64,000 nucleotides of DNA from G963678095 sp963678095 (GTDB lineage: Bacteria; Bacillota; Negativicutes; Selenomonadales; Selenomonadaceae), in assembly GCA_963678095.2 (NCBI GenBank), contig OY782746.1, forward strand, positions 1,612,001 to 1,676,000. The letters are read 5' to 3'. The notes beneath the pieces were generated by a model that worked only from the letters and a program-made list of their open reading frames with translations, had not been told where the DNA came from and did no database searches. How positions within the stretch are numbered: the stretch's first letter is position 1; every line of letters starts with the position of its first letter. Both the position numbers and the translations under genes were made by a program. Positions 36,093 to 44,940 of this stretch are shown one piece after another.

Positions 36093-38987
36093 ATGAAACA
36101 AAAAAAAATATTTTTCCGTGCAGGTGCAATGATGAGCCTGCTCTGGCTGCTTTTTCAATGGTGTCTGCCTTTGTCGGCACTGGCAGCTGTTCGGGTGGGC
36201 TATATTGATCTGCCCAATAATATTGAAATTGAAAAAAATGGCTATTGTAGCGGCTATGCGTATGAATACTTACAGGCGCTGGCCGCAAGCGCAAATTGGG
36301 AGTTTACTTATATGCCGGGGAGCGGAGAACAGCTCATTACAAGCCTGCGGCAAGGCGAGGTTGATTTGCTTGTAGGGGTGCCGGAAAGCCCGGAACTGCA
36401 GGCGGAATTCGATTTTTCCTGGTTGCCAATGGGCAGTTCCTCGTTGGTGTTTTCGCTATCGCCGCAGAGTCCTCGGGTTCAGGTTGCCGGGTATCGGGGG
36501 TTTGATGGCATAAAAATTGGCCTGTTGCCAGATTTTTATGCGGGAGAGCAGCTGGCTGCATTTAGCCGCCAGCATGGATTTTCCTGTCAGGTACAGTATT
36601 TTGCTACAGTGGAAGCATTGTCACAGGCAATTCAATCCGGAAGCGTAGACGGGATTGTGGCCGATCGAAATCAATATCCGCCGATTGGTCCGGTGGTGGA
36701 AGCCTTTGAACCCAGGCTGCTTTATACGGCCGTGAAAAAGCAGGATGTTGGGCGGCTGGAACAGCTGAACCGGGCTGCTGGAGAAATACAGCTCAATGAT
36801 CCACAATTGCTGAATCGCTTATATCAAAAATATTATACGGTAAAGCCCTCGCTGCCGTTGATGTTGACAGCGGATGAAAAACAATATTTGCAGCAGCGGG
36901 GAGAACTGGTTGTCGTGGCCTCGGCGGATCAAAAACCCTACAGCTATTTTGAAGGGGGCCAGCTTAAGGGGATCGTGGGGGACATCGCGGCAAAACTTTC
37001 GTCAGATCTGGGGATTCCCGTGCGGGCGGTTGAAACGAAGACGTATGCAGAGGCTCTGCAGGCTATTCACGACAAGAGTGCGGATATCATTCTCAATTTT
37101 TTTGGCGATTACAGCTGGGCGGAGAAAAATCAGGTCAGAATTACGCAGCCCTATATTCAGTCACAATATGTTGCCTTGACGCGACAAGGACAGCAAGGTG
37201 ACGTTTCGCGGGTTGCCGGCGTAAAGGATTATTTTTATACACATGTTTATCTGGAAAATAAATTTCCTGCCGGGAGCCTGCAATATTATGATACGATTGA
37301 AGGCTGCTTGGATGCAGTGGCCGATGGGCGCGCGGATATGACGCTGATCAATGCTTTTTTGGCATCGACAATTCTGAGCCGGGGAAAATATCATGATCTG
37401 CAGGTCAATTACAATCAGGTATTCCCTCATCAGAGTTCGATGGCGGTCAATATGCAACAGGATCCCCGGCTGCTACGAATTTTAAATAAAGAAATCAATC
37501 ATCTCAGTGAAGCGGAAATTTCCTACATAACAAATACCAACACCGTAGTATCTGATACAAATGACAGCATAGAAGATTTTATTTACCGGTATCCGCTAGC
37601 AATTATTGGTTCGCTTTTGGGAGCGGTTTTTCTGGTGATACTGCTTTTTATTTGGTGGAATGAGGTGCGGAAATTGCATCTGCAGCGCATCTATGATTTG
37701 GCATACAAAGATCCGGCCACCGGGCTTTACAATCCGCGCTGGTTAGCGGAGTTTATCTCAGTCGATGAAGGCGATAAAAATCTGGCTGTTGTTTTTATGA
37801 ATGTTCGTCACCTCGACCTGATTGCCGAACAGTATGGACTGTCCTTTTCCTGTGAGCTTATTAACGCGATTGCCAGCCGTCTGAAAGCAGGGGAAATAGC
37901 CGAAAAACTGGCTATCGAAAGCACTAGCGGAAGTTTTATCTGTTTATGCCGCTTTCAAACGATAGCAGCGCTGAAGTCTGCCATGGAGGAGTTTTTAATG
38001 AATGGCGGAGTTTTTGTTCGCGATGATATTCATATTAAAGCGCAGCTGTTGGCGGGAATATATCTTTATGATGACCATAAGGTAAAAATGGCCGAGGCGA
38101 TAAACTTTGCCAGAATTGCCTGCTGGCGGGTGCATAATACTGCCGGGATAAGACTGCAGTTTTTCAATGAGCGGCTGCAACAGGCCTTGCGGCTGGAGCA
38201 GGCCATTGAGTTTCATATGGAGAAAGCACTGCAAAAAAAAGAGTTTAAAGTGTATTACCAGGCCAAGGTCGAGATGCAGTCACAGCAGATTTGCGGGGCG
38301 GAAGCCTTGGTCCGCTGGGATATGCCGGGACGGGGATTCTTGAATCCGGGGCAATTTATCCCTCTATTTGAGAAAAATGGTTTTGTCGTACGGCTTGATT
38401 TTTATATGTTGGAGGCGGTGTGCGCTTTTCAACGAGCCCGTCTTAATGCCGGGAAAAAGCTGGTGACCATCTCGGTAAATCAATCGCGACTCCATCTGTC
38501 AGATCCGGAATATATTGAAAAACTAAGGGCGGTTGCTCAACATTATGATTTGCCGCCAGGAACGGTGGAACTGGAAATAACCGAAACGGCCTTTGCCGAT
38601 ATCAGCGACAATGAACGGCGCCAGACAATCCGCGATACCCTTGCGACCGTGCGTTCGCTCGGCTTCCTCACGTCCGTTGATGATTTTGGTTCAGGGTATT
38701 CCTCCTTGATGTTGCTCAATGATGTTCCCTGGGATACGCTGAAATTAGATCGGTCATTTTTAGAGCCGTCGGCCAATACGGAACGAACAAGGATCATTTT
38801 ACAAAAAATAATAACTATGGCCGGGGAACTTGGTATACAGGTAATCAGTGAGGGGGTGGAGACCGAGGTGCAGGCGACGATGCTGCAGAGTTTGGGCTGT
38901 ACTTTGGCCCAGGGCTATCTTTATGCCAAGCCGGCTCCGCCGGCAGCACTGGAACAGATCTTGGATAAAGGAGGAGAGATGGCATGA
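36093..38987 (+). CDS. Membrane c-di-GMP phosphodiesterase with two periplasmic substrate-binding domains
   Basis: 964 residues. A signal peptide (1-31, ending LSALA-A) is followed by two periplasmic SBP_bac_3-like domains (about 32-255, starting VRVGYIDLPNNIE, and 270-490, starting ELVVVASADQKPYSYFEGGQL). A membrane helix lies near residues 498-520. A degenerate GGDEF domain follows (YKDPATGLYNPRWL; the GGDEF motif is replaced by TSGSF). The EAL domain is complete: E of EALVRW at 737, N of SVNQSRL, ELEITET, DDFGSGYS, K of LKLDRSF, E of SEGVET, and AQGYLYAKP. It should hydrolyse c-di-GMP in response to a bound amino acid or similar solute. It overlaps the next gene by 4 bases. Confidence 0.93.
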   Translation: MKQKKIFFRAGAMMSLLWLLFQWCLPLSALAAVRVGYIDLPNNIEIEKNGYCSGYAYEYLQALAASANWEFTYMPGSGEQLITSLRQGEVDLLVGVPESPELQAEFDFSWLPMGSSSLVFSLSPQSPRVQVAGYRGFDGIKIGLLPDFYAGEQLAAFSRQHGFSCQVQYFATVEALSQAIQSGSVDGIVADRNQYPPIGPVVEAFEPRLLYTAVKKQDVGRLEQLNRAAGEIQLNDPQLLNRLYQKYYTVKPSLPLMLTADEKQYLQQRGELVVVASADQKPYSYFEGGQLKGIVGDIAAKLSSDLGIPVRAVETKTYAEALQAIHDKSADIILNFFGDYSWAEKNQVRITQPYIQSQYVALTRQGQQGDVSRVAGVKDYFYTHVYLENKFPAGSLQYYDTIEGCLDAVADGRADMTLINAFLASTILSRGKYHDLQVNYNQVFPHQSSMAVNMQQDPRLLRILNKEINHLSEAEISYITNTNTVVSDTNDSIEDFIYRYPLAIIGSLLGAVFLVILLFIWWNEVRKLHLQRIYDLAYKDPATGLYNPRWLAEFISVDEGDKNLAVVFMNVRHLDLIAEQYGLSFSCELINAIASRLKAGEIAEKLAIESTSGSFICLCRFQTIAALKSAMEEFLMNGGVFVRDDIHIKAQLLAGIYLYDDHKVKMAEAINFARIACWRVHNTAGIRLQFFNERLQQALRLEQAIEFHMEKALQKKEFKVYYQAKVEMQSQQICGAEALVRWDMPGRGFLNPGQFIPLFEKNGFVVRLDFYMLEAVCAFQRARLNAGKKLVTISVNQSRLHLSDPEYIEKLRAVAQHYDLPPGTVELEITETAFADISDNERRQTIRDTLATVRSLGFLTSVDDFGSGYSSLMLLNDVPWDTLKLDRSFLEPSANTERTRIILQKIITMAGELGIQVISEGVETEVQATMLQSLGCTLAQGYLYAKPAPPAALEQILDKGGEMA

Positions 38988-39871
38988 AATTTTCTTTGAT
39001 TGGTGCCGGGCGGGCTGGAACGGCATTGGCAACTGCCTTGCAGGCAGCGGGCTATGAGCTGGTTGCAGTTGCCGGTGGGCGCAGTGGGGCGGCAGCGACC
39101 TTTGCTGCCGACACCGGAGCCTGCTATTGTGAGACCGCGGCCAAAGCCGCAGCAAAGGCGCAAATTGTCCTGCTCGCGGTGCCGGATAATGCGATTTTGG
39201 CCTGTGCCCGGGAAATAGCGGTCGAAAAAAAAATACAAAAGGATGGTGTAGTGCTTCATATTTGCGGGTCACAAAATGCAGAGGTCTTGTCTTGCCTGCG
39301 CCAGGCTGGAGCCGCTGTCGGATCGATGCATCCGCTGCAGTCTTTTTCTAGCGATACAGCTGCCGGCGCAGCCTGTGTCAGAGGAACCTATTTTGCCGTC
39401 GATGGTGATGAAGTCGCGGTCGCTTCGGCTTCGGACATGATTGCAGCCCTTGGCGGCCGGCGGCTTTTGGTTCCGGGGGCGCAGCGGGCGCTATATCATG
39501 CTGCGGCCTGCATGGCGTCCAATTATCTTGCCGCACTTTTGCAGGGGAGCGTCCGGTTGCTCGGACAGTGCGGAATTTCTCCGGAGGAGGCCTTACCGGC
39601 CCTCGAGCCGATTGTGATGGCAACTTTGAAAAATATTATGTTGCAGGGACCCTCGGCAGCTCTGACGGGGCCAATTGCGCGCGGCGATGACCAGACACTT
39701 GTCCGGCAGTTGAAACAGGTTGACGAATTGCCAGAAGAAGCAGCTCTGTATCGGGCCTTGGCTGCGTATACGATAGCGATGGCAGACAAAGGCGGTCGGC
39801 TGAAACCAAAGCAAATCGAACTTCTGAAAAATGCGGCTGGAAGTCAGCTGGAAGGAAGAAACACTATATAA
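38984..39871 (+). CDS. Rossmann-fold DUF2520 protein
   Basis: 295 residues, ATG 38984 overlapping the end of the EAL gene by four bases. The N-terminal ~125 residues are a dinucleotide fold beginning MKFSLIGAGRAGTALATAL and continuing VLLAVPDNAI, like 6-phosphogluconate/pyrroline-carboxylate reductase families. The C-terminal all-helical DUF2520 domain has GSMHPLQSF near residue 110 and ALYHAAACMASNYL, both characteristic. The family is a predicted short oxidoreductase whose substrate is not established. Overlap with a c-di-GMP phosphodiesterase suggests shared translation, not shared chemistry. Confidence 0.82.
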   Translation: MKFSLIGAGRAGTALATALQAAGYELVAVAGGRSGAAATFAADTGACYCETAAKAAAKAQIVLLAVPDNAILACAREIAVEKKIQKDGVVLHICGSQNAEVLSCLRQAGAAVGSMHPLQSFSSDTAAGAACVRGTYFAVDGDEVAVASASDMIAALGGRRLLVPGAQRALYHAAACMASNYLAALLQGSVRLLGQCGISPEEALPALEPIVMATLKNIMLQGPSAALTGPIARGDDQTLVRQLKQVDELPEEAALYRALAAYTIAMADKGGRLKPKQIELLKNAAGSQLEGRNTI

Positions 39872-39966
39872 ATATTTTTAAGCCGGTTTTTTGTTAAAAG
39901 GGGCCATGATGTCTATTGGATGTGTACAAAAAGCAAAATAAAACAATAAATATAGTAGAAATAGTA

Positions 39967-39995
39967 TTGACTATTGTAAAAGTGTAAACTATAAT
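39967..39995 (+). promoter_or_regulatory. Promoter of livJ
   Basis: TTGACT (39967-39972), 17-base spacer, TATAAT (39990-39995), 85 bases before livJ. Confidence 0.85.
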
Positions 39996-40079
39996 AAGTA
40001 CCATTAGCATATGGACTGAGGACAACGGCAGGTAAGCCGGTCTGTATACTGAGATCGCAATTATAGGGGAGGTATTTTT

Positions 40080-41240
40080 ATGAATTTGCGCAAAAAGGTT
40101 TTGGCAGGGCTGCTTGGAGTCACAATGCTCGGTGGCATGCTCGCTGGTTGTGGGCAGGAAGCCAAAAGTGATGAAATCAAAATCGGGGCCAATTTTGAAA
40201 TCACCGGGAATGTAGCTAACTATGGTGGAATGACACTGGAAGGTTTAAAATTGGCGATTAAGCAGGCTAATGATGCCGGCGGTGTGAATGGCAAAAAAAT
40301 TACGCTCGTCGTAGCCGATACGAAATCTGAAGCATCCGAAGCTGCTAATTCGGCGACAAAACTGATTTCAACGGATAAGGTAAAGGTTCTTGTCGGACCG
40401 TCTACAACATCAAATGTACTGGCAACAACGCAGATTGCTACCGAAAATAAAATCCCGTTGATTGCACCTACGGGTACAAGTCCGAAAATTACGGTTGAAA
40501 ATGGACAGGTGAAACCTTTTATCTTCCGCAGCTGTTTTATCGATCCGCTGCAGGGGGAAGTAATGGCAACTTTCGCGAGTAAGACGCTGAAGGCAAAGAC
40601 GGCAGCCGTGTATATGGATTCGAGTTCAGATTATTCGAAGAGCCTGGCACAGGTGTTTAAGGAAAAATTCGAAGCCGCTGGTGGCAAGGTTGTTATAGAA
40701 GAAGCCTTCTTCCAGAAAGACCAGGATTTCAAAGCAACATTGACCAAGATCAAAGGGGCAAATGCGGATGTCATCTTTATTCCGGCTTATTATGAAGAAG
40801 TCGGCAAGATTGTAAAACAGGCCCGTGAACTTGGAATCAACAGTCCAATGCTTGGTACCGATGGCTGGGATGATGCAAAGGTTGTTGACATCGCTGGTGC
40901 GGATGCACTGAATAACACCTTCTTCAGCACACATTATTCCGAACAGGACAGCGAGGTACAAGGCTTTGTTGAAGCGTTCAAGGCGGAATACAATAAGGCT
41001 CCTAACGTTTTTGCTGCCCTTGGTTATGATGCCGGTAAGATGTTGATTGATGCGATCAAACGCGCTGGCAGCGATGATCCGGAAAAAATTCGTCAGGCCC
41101 TTGAAGAAACAAAAGATTTGCAGGTGGGCACTGGCATGATCAGCATTGATAAAAATCATGATCCGATCAAGAGTGCTGTTATCATCGAAATGAAAAATGG
41201 TATCAAGACAATGAAAGAAAAGATCATGCCGCAGGGCTGA
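40080..41240 (+). CDS. livJ: Branched-chain amino-acid ABC transporter substrate-binding lipoprotein
   Basis: 386 residues, ATG 40080, GGGGAGG upstream. A lipoprotein signal ends at the lipobox LAGC (Cys near residue 23), so the mature protein is lipid-anchored, outside the membrane. The type I periplasmic binding fold follows (IKIGANFEITGNVANYGGM, NDAGGVNGKKITLVVADTKS, VKVLVGPSTTSNVLA, DVIFIPAYYEEVGKIVKQAR). It captures leucine, isoleucine, valine or related amino acids for the LivHMGF transporter. The gene has its own promoter and terminator, so it can be made in excess of the membrane parts, as is common for binding proteins. Confidence 0.93.
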   Translation: MNLRKKVLAGLLGVTMLGGMLAGCGQEAKSDEIKIGANFEITGNVANYGGMTLEGLKLAIKQANDAGGVNGKKITLVVADTKSEASEAANSATKLISTDKVKVLVGPSTTSNVLATTQIATENKIPLIAPTGTSPKITVENGQVKPFIFRSCFIDPLQGEVMATFASKTLKAKTAAVYMDSSSDYSKSLAQVFKEKFEAAGGKVVIEEAFFQKDQDFKATLTKIKGANADVIFIPAYYEEVGKIVKQARELGINSPMLGTDGWDDAKVVDIAGADALNNTFFSTHYSEQDSEVQGFVEAFKAEYNKAPNVFAALGYDAGKMLIDAIKRAGSDDPEKIRQALEETKDLQVGTGMISIDKNHDPIKSAVIIEMKNGIKTMKEKIMPQG

Positions 41241-41248
41241 TTGTCATA

Positions 41249-41281
41249 AAACAGGAGCTGCGGGGCAGCTCCTGTTTTTTT
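41249..41281 (+). terminator. Terminator after livJ
   Basis: Perfect 13-bp stem (41249-41261 with 41265-41277), loop GGG, then T residues. It separates livJ from the transporter genes. Confidence 0.92.
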
Positions 41282-41314
41282 ATAAAAAGAAGGGGAAAGA
41301 ACCGCTGCCCGACA

Positions 41315-41344
41315 GTTGACATGTATACATGTTAACACTATAAT
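41315..41344 (+). promoter_or_regulatory. Consensus promoter with embedded operator-like palindrome before livH
   Basis: TTGACA (41316-41321), 17-base spacer, TATAAT (41339-41344): a full consensus promoter. A 22-base near-perfect palindrome, half-sites GTTGACATGTA and TACATGTTAAC, covers 41315-41336 from the -35 into the spacer. A repressor bound there would block RNA polymerase. The core ATGTATACAT is the kind of site bound by GntR/FadR-type regulators; none is encoded in the window. Confidence 0.85.
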
Positions 41345-41517
41345 GAAAGATAATGTAGCTTTATATTGCATCAATGTAAATGCATGAACTGTTTGCCGCA
41401 GTCAAAAAATAACAGGAGCGGAAACGGAACCTTTGGCTAACGGGGCTGAGGGTTCTTTGTTGTTTAGGGTGACTGCTGCCGTGGTAGTATTTACAGGAAC
41501 AAAGGGAGGAAGAGAAG

Positions 41518-42405
41518 ATGGAATTTACAGAACAGCTCGTTCAACAGCTGATTAACGGCATATCGCTCGGCAGCATATATGCGTTGATTGCTCTCGGGTA
41601 TACCATGGTGTATGGAATTATTAAACTGATTAACTTTGCCCATGGGGATATTTATATGGTGGGGGCTTATATCGGATTTTTTGCGATTTCGGTGGCGCAT
41701 CTGTCGATCGTACCGGCATTGATCGTATCCATGGTCGTCACTGGCCTTTTGGGAGTTTTAGTGGAGAAGCTGGCTTATAAACCACTGCGCCATGCGCCGC
41801 GAATCTCTATTTTAATCACGGCGATCGGGGTATCGTTTTTTCTTGAATATGTGAGTATGTACTTTGTCACACCGCAGCCGCGGACGTTCCCGAATGTAAT
41901 GGATTCGACGACTTATCAGCTGGGTGCATTTGTAATCAATGGGCAACAGCTCTTGATCTTTGTGATCACCTGTATCTTGATGGTGCTATTAACCTATATC
42001 GTGCAGTACACAAAAGTTGGCAAGGCGATGCGGGCGGTATCTTTTGATACGGAAACCGCACAGCTTATGGGGATCGATGCCAATCGCATTATTTCCGTGA
42101 CTTTTGGCATTGGTTCAGCGCTGGCTGCTGCTGGCGGGGTATTGGTCGGCGTGTATTATAACTCCATTGATCCGTTGATGGGGATTATGCCGGGGTTAAA
42201 AGCTTTTGTTGCTGCCGTGCTTGGCGGTATTGGCAGTATTCCGGGGGCAATGGCCGGCGGGGTGATTTTGGGCGTGATTGAAGCGCTTGTCAGCGGTTTT
42301 ATTTCGTCAACTTTTCGCGATGCCGCGGCTTTTGGCATATTAATTCTTGTCCTCTTATTTAAGCCATCCGGGTTATTTGGTAAAAATACCCGGGAGAAAG
42401 TGTAG
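41518..42405 (+). CDS. livH: Branched-chain amino-acid ABC transporter permease LivH
   Basis: 295 residues, ATG 41518, AAAGGGAGGA upstream. It has eight or so membrane helices. LINGISLGSIYALIALGYTMVYGII and INFAHGDIYMVGAY at the N-terminus are the LivH signature, and AVLGGIGSIPGAMAGGVILGVIE near the C-terminus carries the EAA-like coupling region. With LivM it forms the membrane channel. Preceded by a 173-base leader after the promoter, and followed directly by livM. Confidence 0.95.
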   Translation: MEFTEQLVQQLINGISLGSIYALIALGYTMVYGIIKLINFAHGDIYMVGAYIGFFAISVAHLSIVPALIVSMVVTGLLGVLVEKLAYKPLRHAPRISILITAIGVSFFLEYVSMYFVTPQPRTFPNVMDSTTYQLGAFVINGQQLLIFVITCILMVLLTYIVQYTKVGKAMRAVSFDTETAQLMGIDANRIISVTFGIGSALAAAGGVLVGVYYNSIDPLMGIMPGLKAFVAAVLGGIGSIPGAMAGGVILGVIEALVSGFISSTFRDAAAFGILILVLLFKPSGLFGKNTREKV

Positions 42406-43359
42406 GTGGCGAAGATGAATCGATTGAGAATGCAGGATCTAAAGATACTGGTAGCAAGCCTGGCTGTTTTTGGTCTGTTGATGGCGCTGATGGGTGGCGG
42501 GGTCCTCGGAGCTTTCTGGGAGTTTAACCTGATTATTCTGGGGATTAATATTATCATGTCGGTGAGCCTGAACCTGATCAACGGCTATACGGGACAGTTT
42601 TCATTGGGGCATGCCGGATTTATGGCGATTGGCGCCTATATGAGTGCCGTACTGACGACAAATTTTCAGGTGCCGTTTTTGGGGGCTCTTATTGCCGGCG
42701 GGGTGGCAGCGATGGTGCTGGGGTTATTGATCGGGTTGCCGACACTGCGCTTGCGCGGCGATTATCTGGCAATTGCGACACTGGGACTTGGCGAGATCAT
42801 CCGGATTACGATTATGAATATTCAATATGTGGGTGGTGCTGCCGGTTTTATGGGAATTCCCCATAAGACGACATTTACCTGGGTATTTTTTGTCATGCTG
42901 TTTGTGCTGTTTTTCGTAAAGAATTTTATCAATTCCTCACACGGCCGTGCCTGTATTGCGGTCCGTGAAAATGAGATTGCCGCTGAGGCTATGGGAATCA
43001 ATACGACCAAATACAAAGTTATGGCGTTTGCCATTGGCGCCGGTTTTGCCGGGGTTGCCGGAGGCTTATTTGCCCATTGCTTCTATATTATAAATCCAAC
43101 GTCATTTACCTTTATGGCGTCGTTTAACTATCTGATTATGGTTGTTTTAGGCGGGCTGGGGTCAATTACCGGCTCTATTGCCGGAGCGGTGGTGCTCACC
43201 GGGGTTTCAGCGGCCTTGGCCGATCTGCCGGAATTTCGCATGATTATCTTCTCTTTGGTGTTGATTTTGCTGATGTTTTACCGTCCGCAGGGCTTGTTTG
43301 GCTATATGGAAGCCGCAGACATGAAATGGATTAAACGCCTCAAAGGAGGTCGTAAATAA
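42406..43359 (+). CDS. livM: Branched-chain amino-acid ABC transporter permease LivM
   Basis: 317 residues from GTG 42406, immediately after the livH stop. An ATG at 42415 is an alternative start with AGGTGG before it. Typical LivM sequences are LNLINGYTGQFSLGHAGFMAIGAY, LRGDYLAIATLGLGEIIRI and GGLGSITGSIAGAVVLT. Multi-spanning partner of LivH. Its stop overlaps the livG start by one base (TAATG), so translation is coupled. Confidence 0.95.
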   Translation: MAKMNRLRMQDLKILVASLAVFGLLMALMGGGVLGAFWEFNLIILGINIIMSVSLNLINGYTGQFSLGHAGFMAIGAYMSAVLTTNFQVPFLGALIAGGVAAMVLGLLIGLPTLRLRGDYLAIATLGLGEIIRITIMNIQYVGGAAGFMGIPHKTTFTWVFFVMLFVLFFVKNFINSSHGRACIAVRENEIAAEAMGINTTKYKVMAFAIGAGFAGVAGGLFAHCFYIINPTSFTFMASFNYLIMVVLGGLGSITGSIAGAVVLTGVSAALADLPEFRMIIFSLVLILLMFYRPQGLFGYMEAADMKWIKRLKGGRK

Positions 43360-44129
43360 TGGAATTATTACGCGCACAAAATGTTTCAAAAATGTTCGGC
43401 GGACTCAAAGCTGTATCGGATTTTGACGTGTATATCAATAAGGGCGAACTCGTGGGCTTGATTGGGCCAAATGGGGCCGGCAAGACGACGGCTTTTAATT
43501 TGCTGACCGGCGTCTACCAGCCGACAACAGGGTCCATTGATTTTGACGGCAAGAGTCTGGTAGGATTGAAGCCTTATGAAATCACGCAGCGAGGCATTGC
43601 CCGTACCTTCCAGAACATTCGATTGTTTTCTGAGCTCAGTGTCATTGACAATGTAAAAATCGCGCATCATTCGCATGTGAAATATGGTGTTATGGAATCG
43701 GTATTTCGCCTGGGACGTTATTTTAATGAGGAAGCCGAGATTGAACATGAGGCAATTGAACTATTGAAGATTTTTAAGCTTGACGATAAAAAGGATGAAA
43801 TTGCTAAAAATCTTCCGTATGGGGCCCAGCGGCGCCTCGAAATTGCCCGGGCTTTAGCGGCTAAACCGAAGTTGTTGCTGCTCGATGAACCGGCGGCCGG
43901 TATGAACCCTCAGGAGACTCAGGAGCTGATGCAGATGATCCGCTGGATTCGCGAAGAATTTGGTCTTACCGTATTGTTGATTGAGCATGATATGAGTCTC
44001 GTTATGGGAATCTGCGAACGCATCTATGTGCTGGAATACGGTTCGGTTATAGCGCGCGGAACACCACAGGAGATTAAAAATGATCCTGAAGTTATTCGGG
44101 CGTATCTCGGCGGGGAGGCGATTAACTGA
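43359..44129 (+). CDS. livG: Branched-chain amino-acid ABC transporter ATPase LivG
   Basis: 256 residues, ATG 43359. ABC ATPase with Walker A GPNGAGKTTAFN (near residue 32), the LivG marks GIARTFQNIRLFSELSV, signature variant YGAQRRLEIARAL in place of LSGGQ, and Walker B LLLLDEPAAGMNPQE followed by LIEHDMSLVMGICERI. It is one of the two ATP-hydrolysing subunits of the transporter, with LivF encoded next (one-base overlap). Confidence 0.95.
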   Translation: MELLRAQNVSKMFGGLKAVSDFDVYINKGELVGLIGPNGAGKTTAFNLLTGVYQPTTGSIDFDGKSLVGLKPYEITQRGIARTFQNIRLFSELSVIDNVKIAHHSHVKYGVMESVFRLGRYFNEEAEIEHEAIELLKIFKLDDKKDEIAKNLPYGAQRRLEIARALAAKPKLLLLDEPAAGMNPQETQELMQMIRWIREEFGLTVLLIEHDMSLVMGICERIYVLEYGSVIARGTPQEIKNDPEVIRAYLGGEAIN

Positions 44130-44842
44130 TGACAGCAATGCTGAAAATAGAAGATATTAATGTATATTATGGCGCGATTCATGCGATCAAAGGCATCAGC
44201 CTTGAGGTTCATGAAGGTGAAATCGTAACGCTTATCGGCGCCAATGGGGCTGGAAAATCGACGACGCTGCGCACGATTTCGGGGCTGTTAAAGCCTAAAA
44301 GTGGCCGGATTGATTTTGAAGGAAAAAATATAGCCGGGCTGCCAGCGCAAAATATTGTGCAGGCAGGAATCTCTCAGGTGCCGGAAGGCCGGAGAATCTT
44401 TGCCAATATGACCGTAATGGAAAACCTCGAGCTGGGTGCTTTTACCCGCAAGGATAAGGCTGGCATTGCGGAGGATTTGAAAATGGTTTTTGGCCGTTTT
44501 CCTCGCCTTGAAGAGCGAAAGGGACAGGAAGCGGGAACCTTATCCGGCGGCGAGCAGCAGATGCTGGCCATGGGGCGTGCACTGATGAGCCGTCCACGGC
44601 TCCTGCTGCTGGATGAACCGTCGATGGGACTGGCGCCGCTATTGATTAAAGAAATTTTTACCATTATTCAGGACATTAATCGCGGGGGGACGACGGTTTT
44701 GCTCGTCGAGCAAAATGCCAACATGGCACTGTCGATAGCCCACCGGGCCTATGTGCTTGAAACAGGACGGATTACGCTGCAGGGGGATGCTAAGGAACTT
44801 GCGGCCAGTGAAGAGGTCAGGAAAGCGTATCTGGGTGGCTGA
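44129..44842 (+). CDS. livF: Branched-chain amino-acid ABC transporter ATPase LivF
   Basis: 237 residues, ATG 44129. Walker A GANGAGKSTTLR, PEGRRIFANMTVMENLELGA (typical LivF), signature LSGGEQQMLAMGRALM, Walker B LLLLDEPSMGLAPLL, and LVEQNANMALSIAHRAYVLE. Completes the LivHMGF transporter. The next gene, a CBS-ACT protein, lies 98 bases downstream in the same direction. Confidence 0.95.
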   Translation: MTAMLKIEDINVYYGAIHAIKGISLEVHEGEIVTLIGANGAGKSTTLRTISGLLKPKSGRIDFEGKNIAGLPAQNIVQAGISQVPEGRRIFANMTVMENLELGAFTRKDKAGIAEDLKMVFGRFPRLEERKGQEAGTLSGGEQQMLAMGRALMSRPRLLLLDEPSMGLAPLLIKEIFTIIQDINRGGTTVLLVEQNANMALSIAHRAYVLETGRITLQGDAKELAASEEVRKAYLGG

Positions 44843-44940
44843 GACAGCTGTATTTTCGCCGATCTACAAGGCAAAAAAGGGATTTTGCGGTCGGGAACGA
44901 ATTTTAACAGTAGCAGATAAGCTGAGAGGAGCGCAGGAAT

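Noticed and set aside
36093..38987. Active GGDEF domain in the EAL protein
   Set aside because: The motif is replaced by TSGSF, so cyclase activity is not expected.
39872..39966. Intrinsic terminator after the DUF2520 gene
   Set aside because: A T run is present but no stable stem precedes it.
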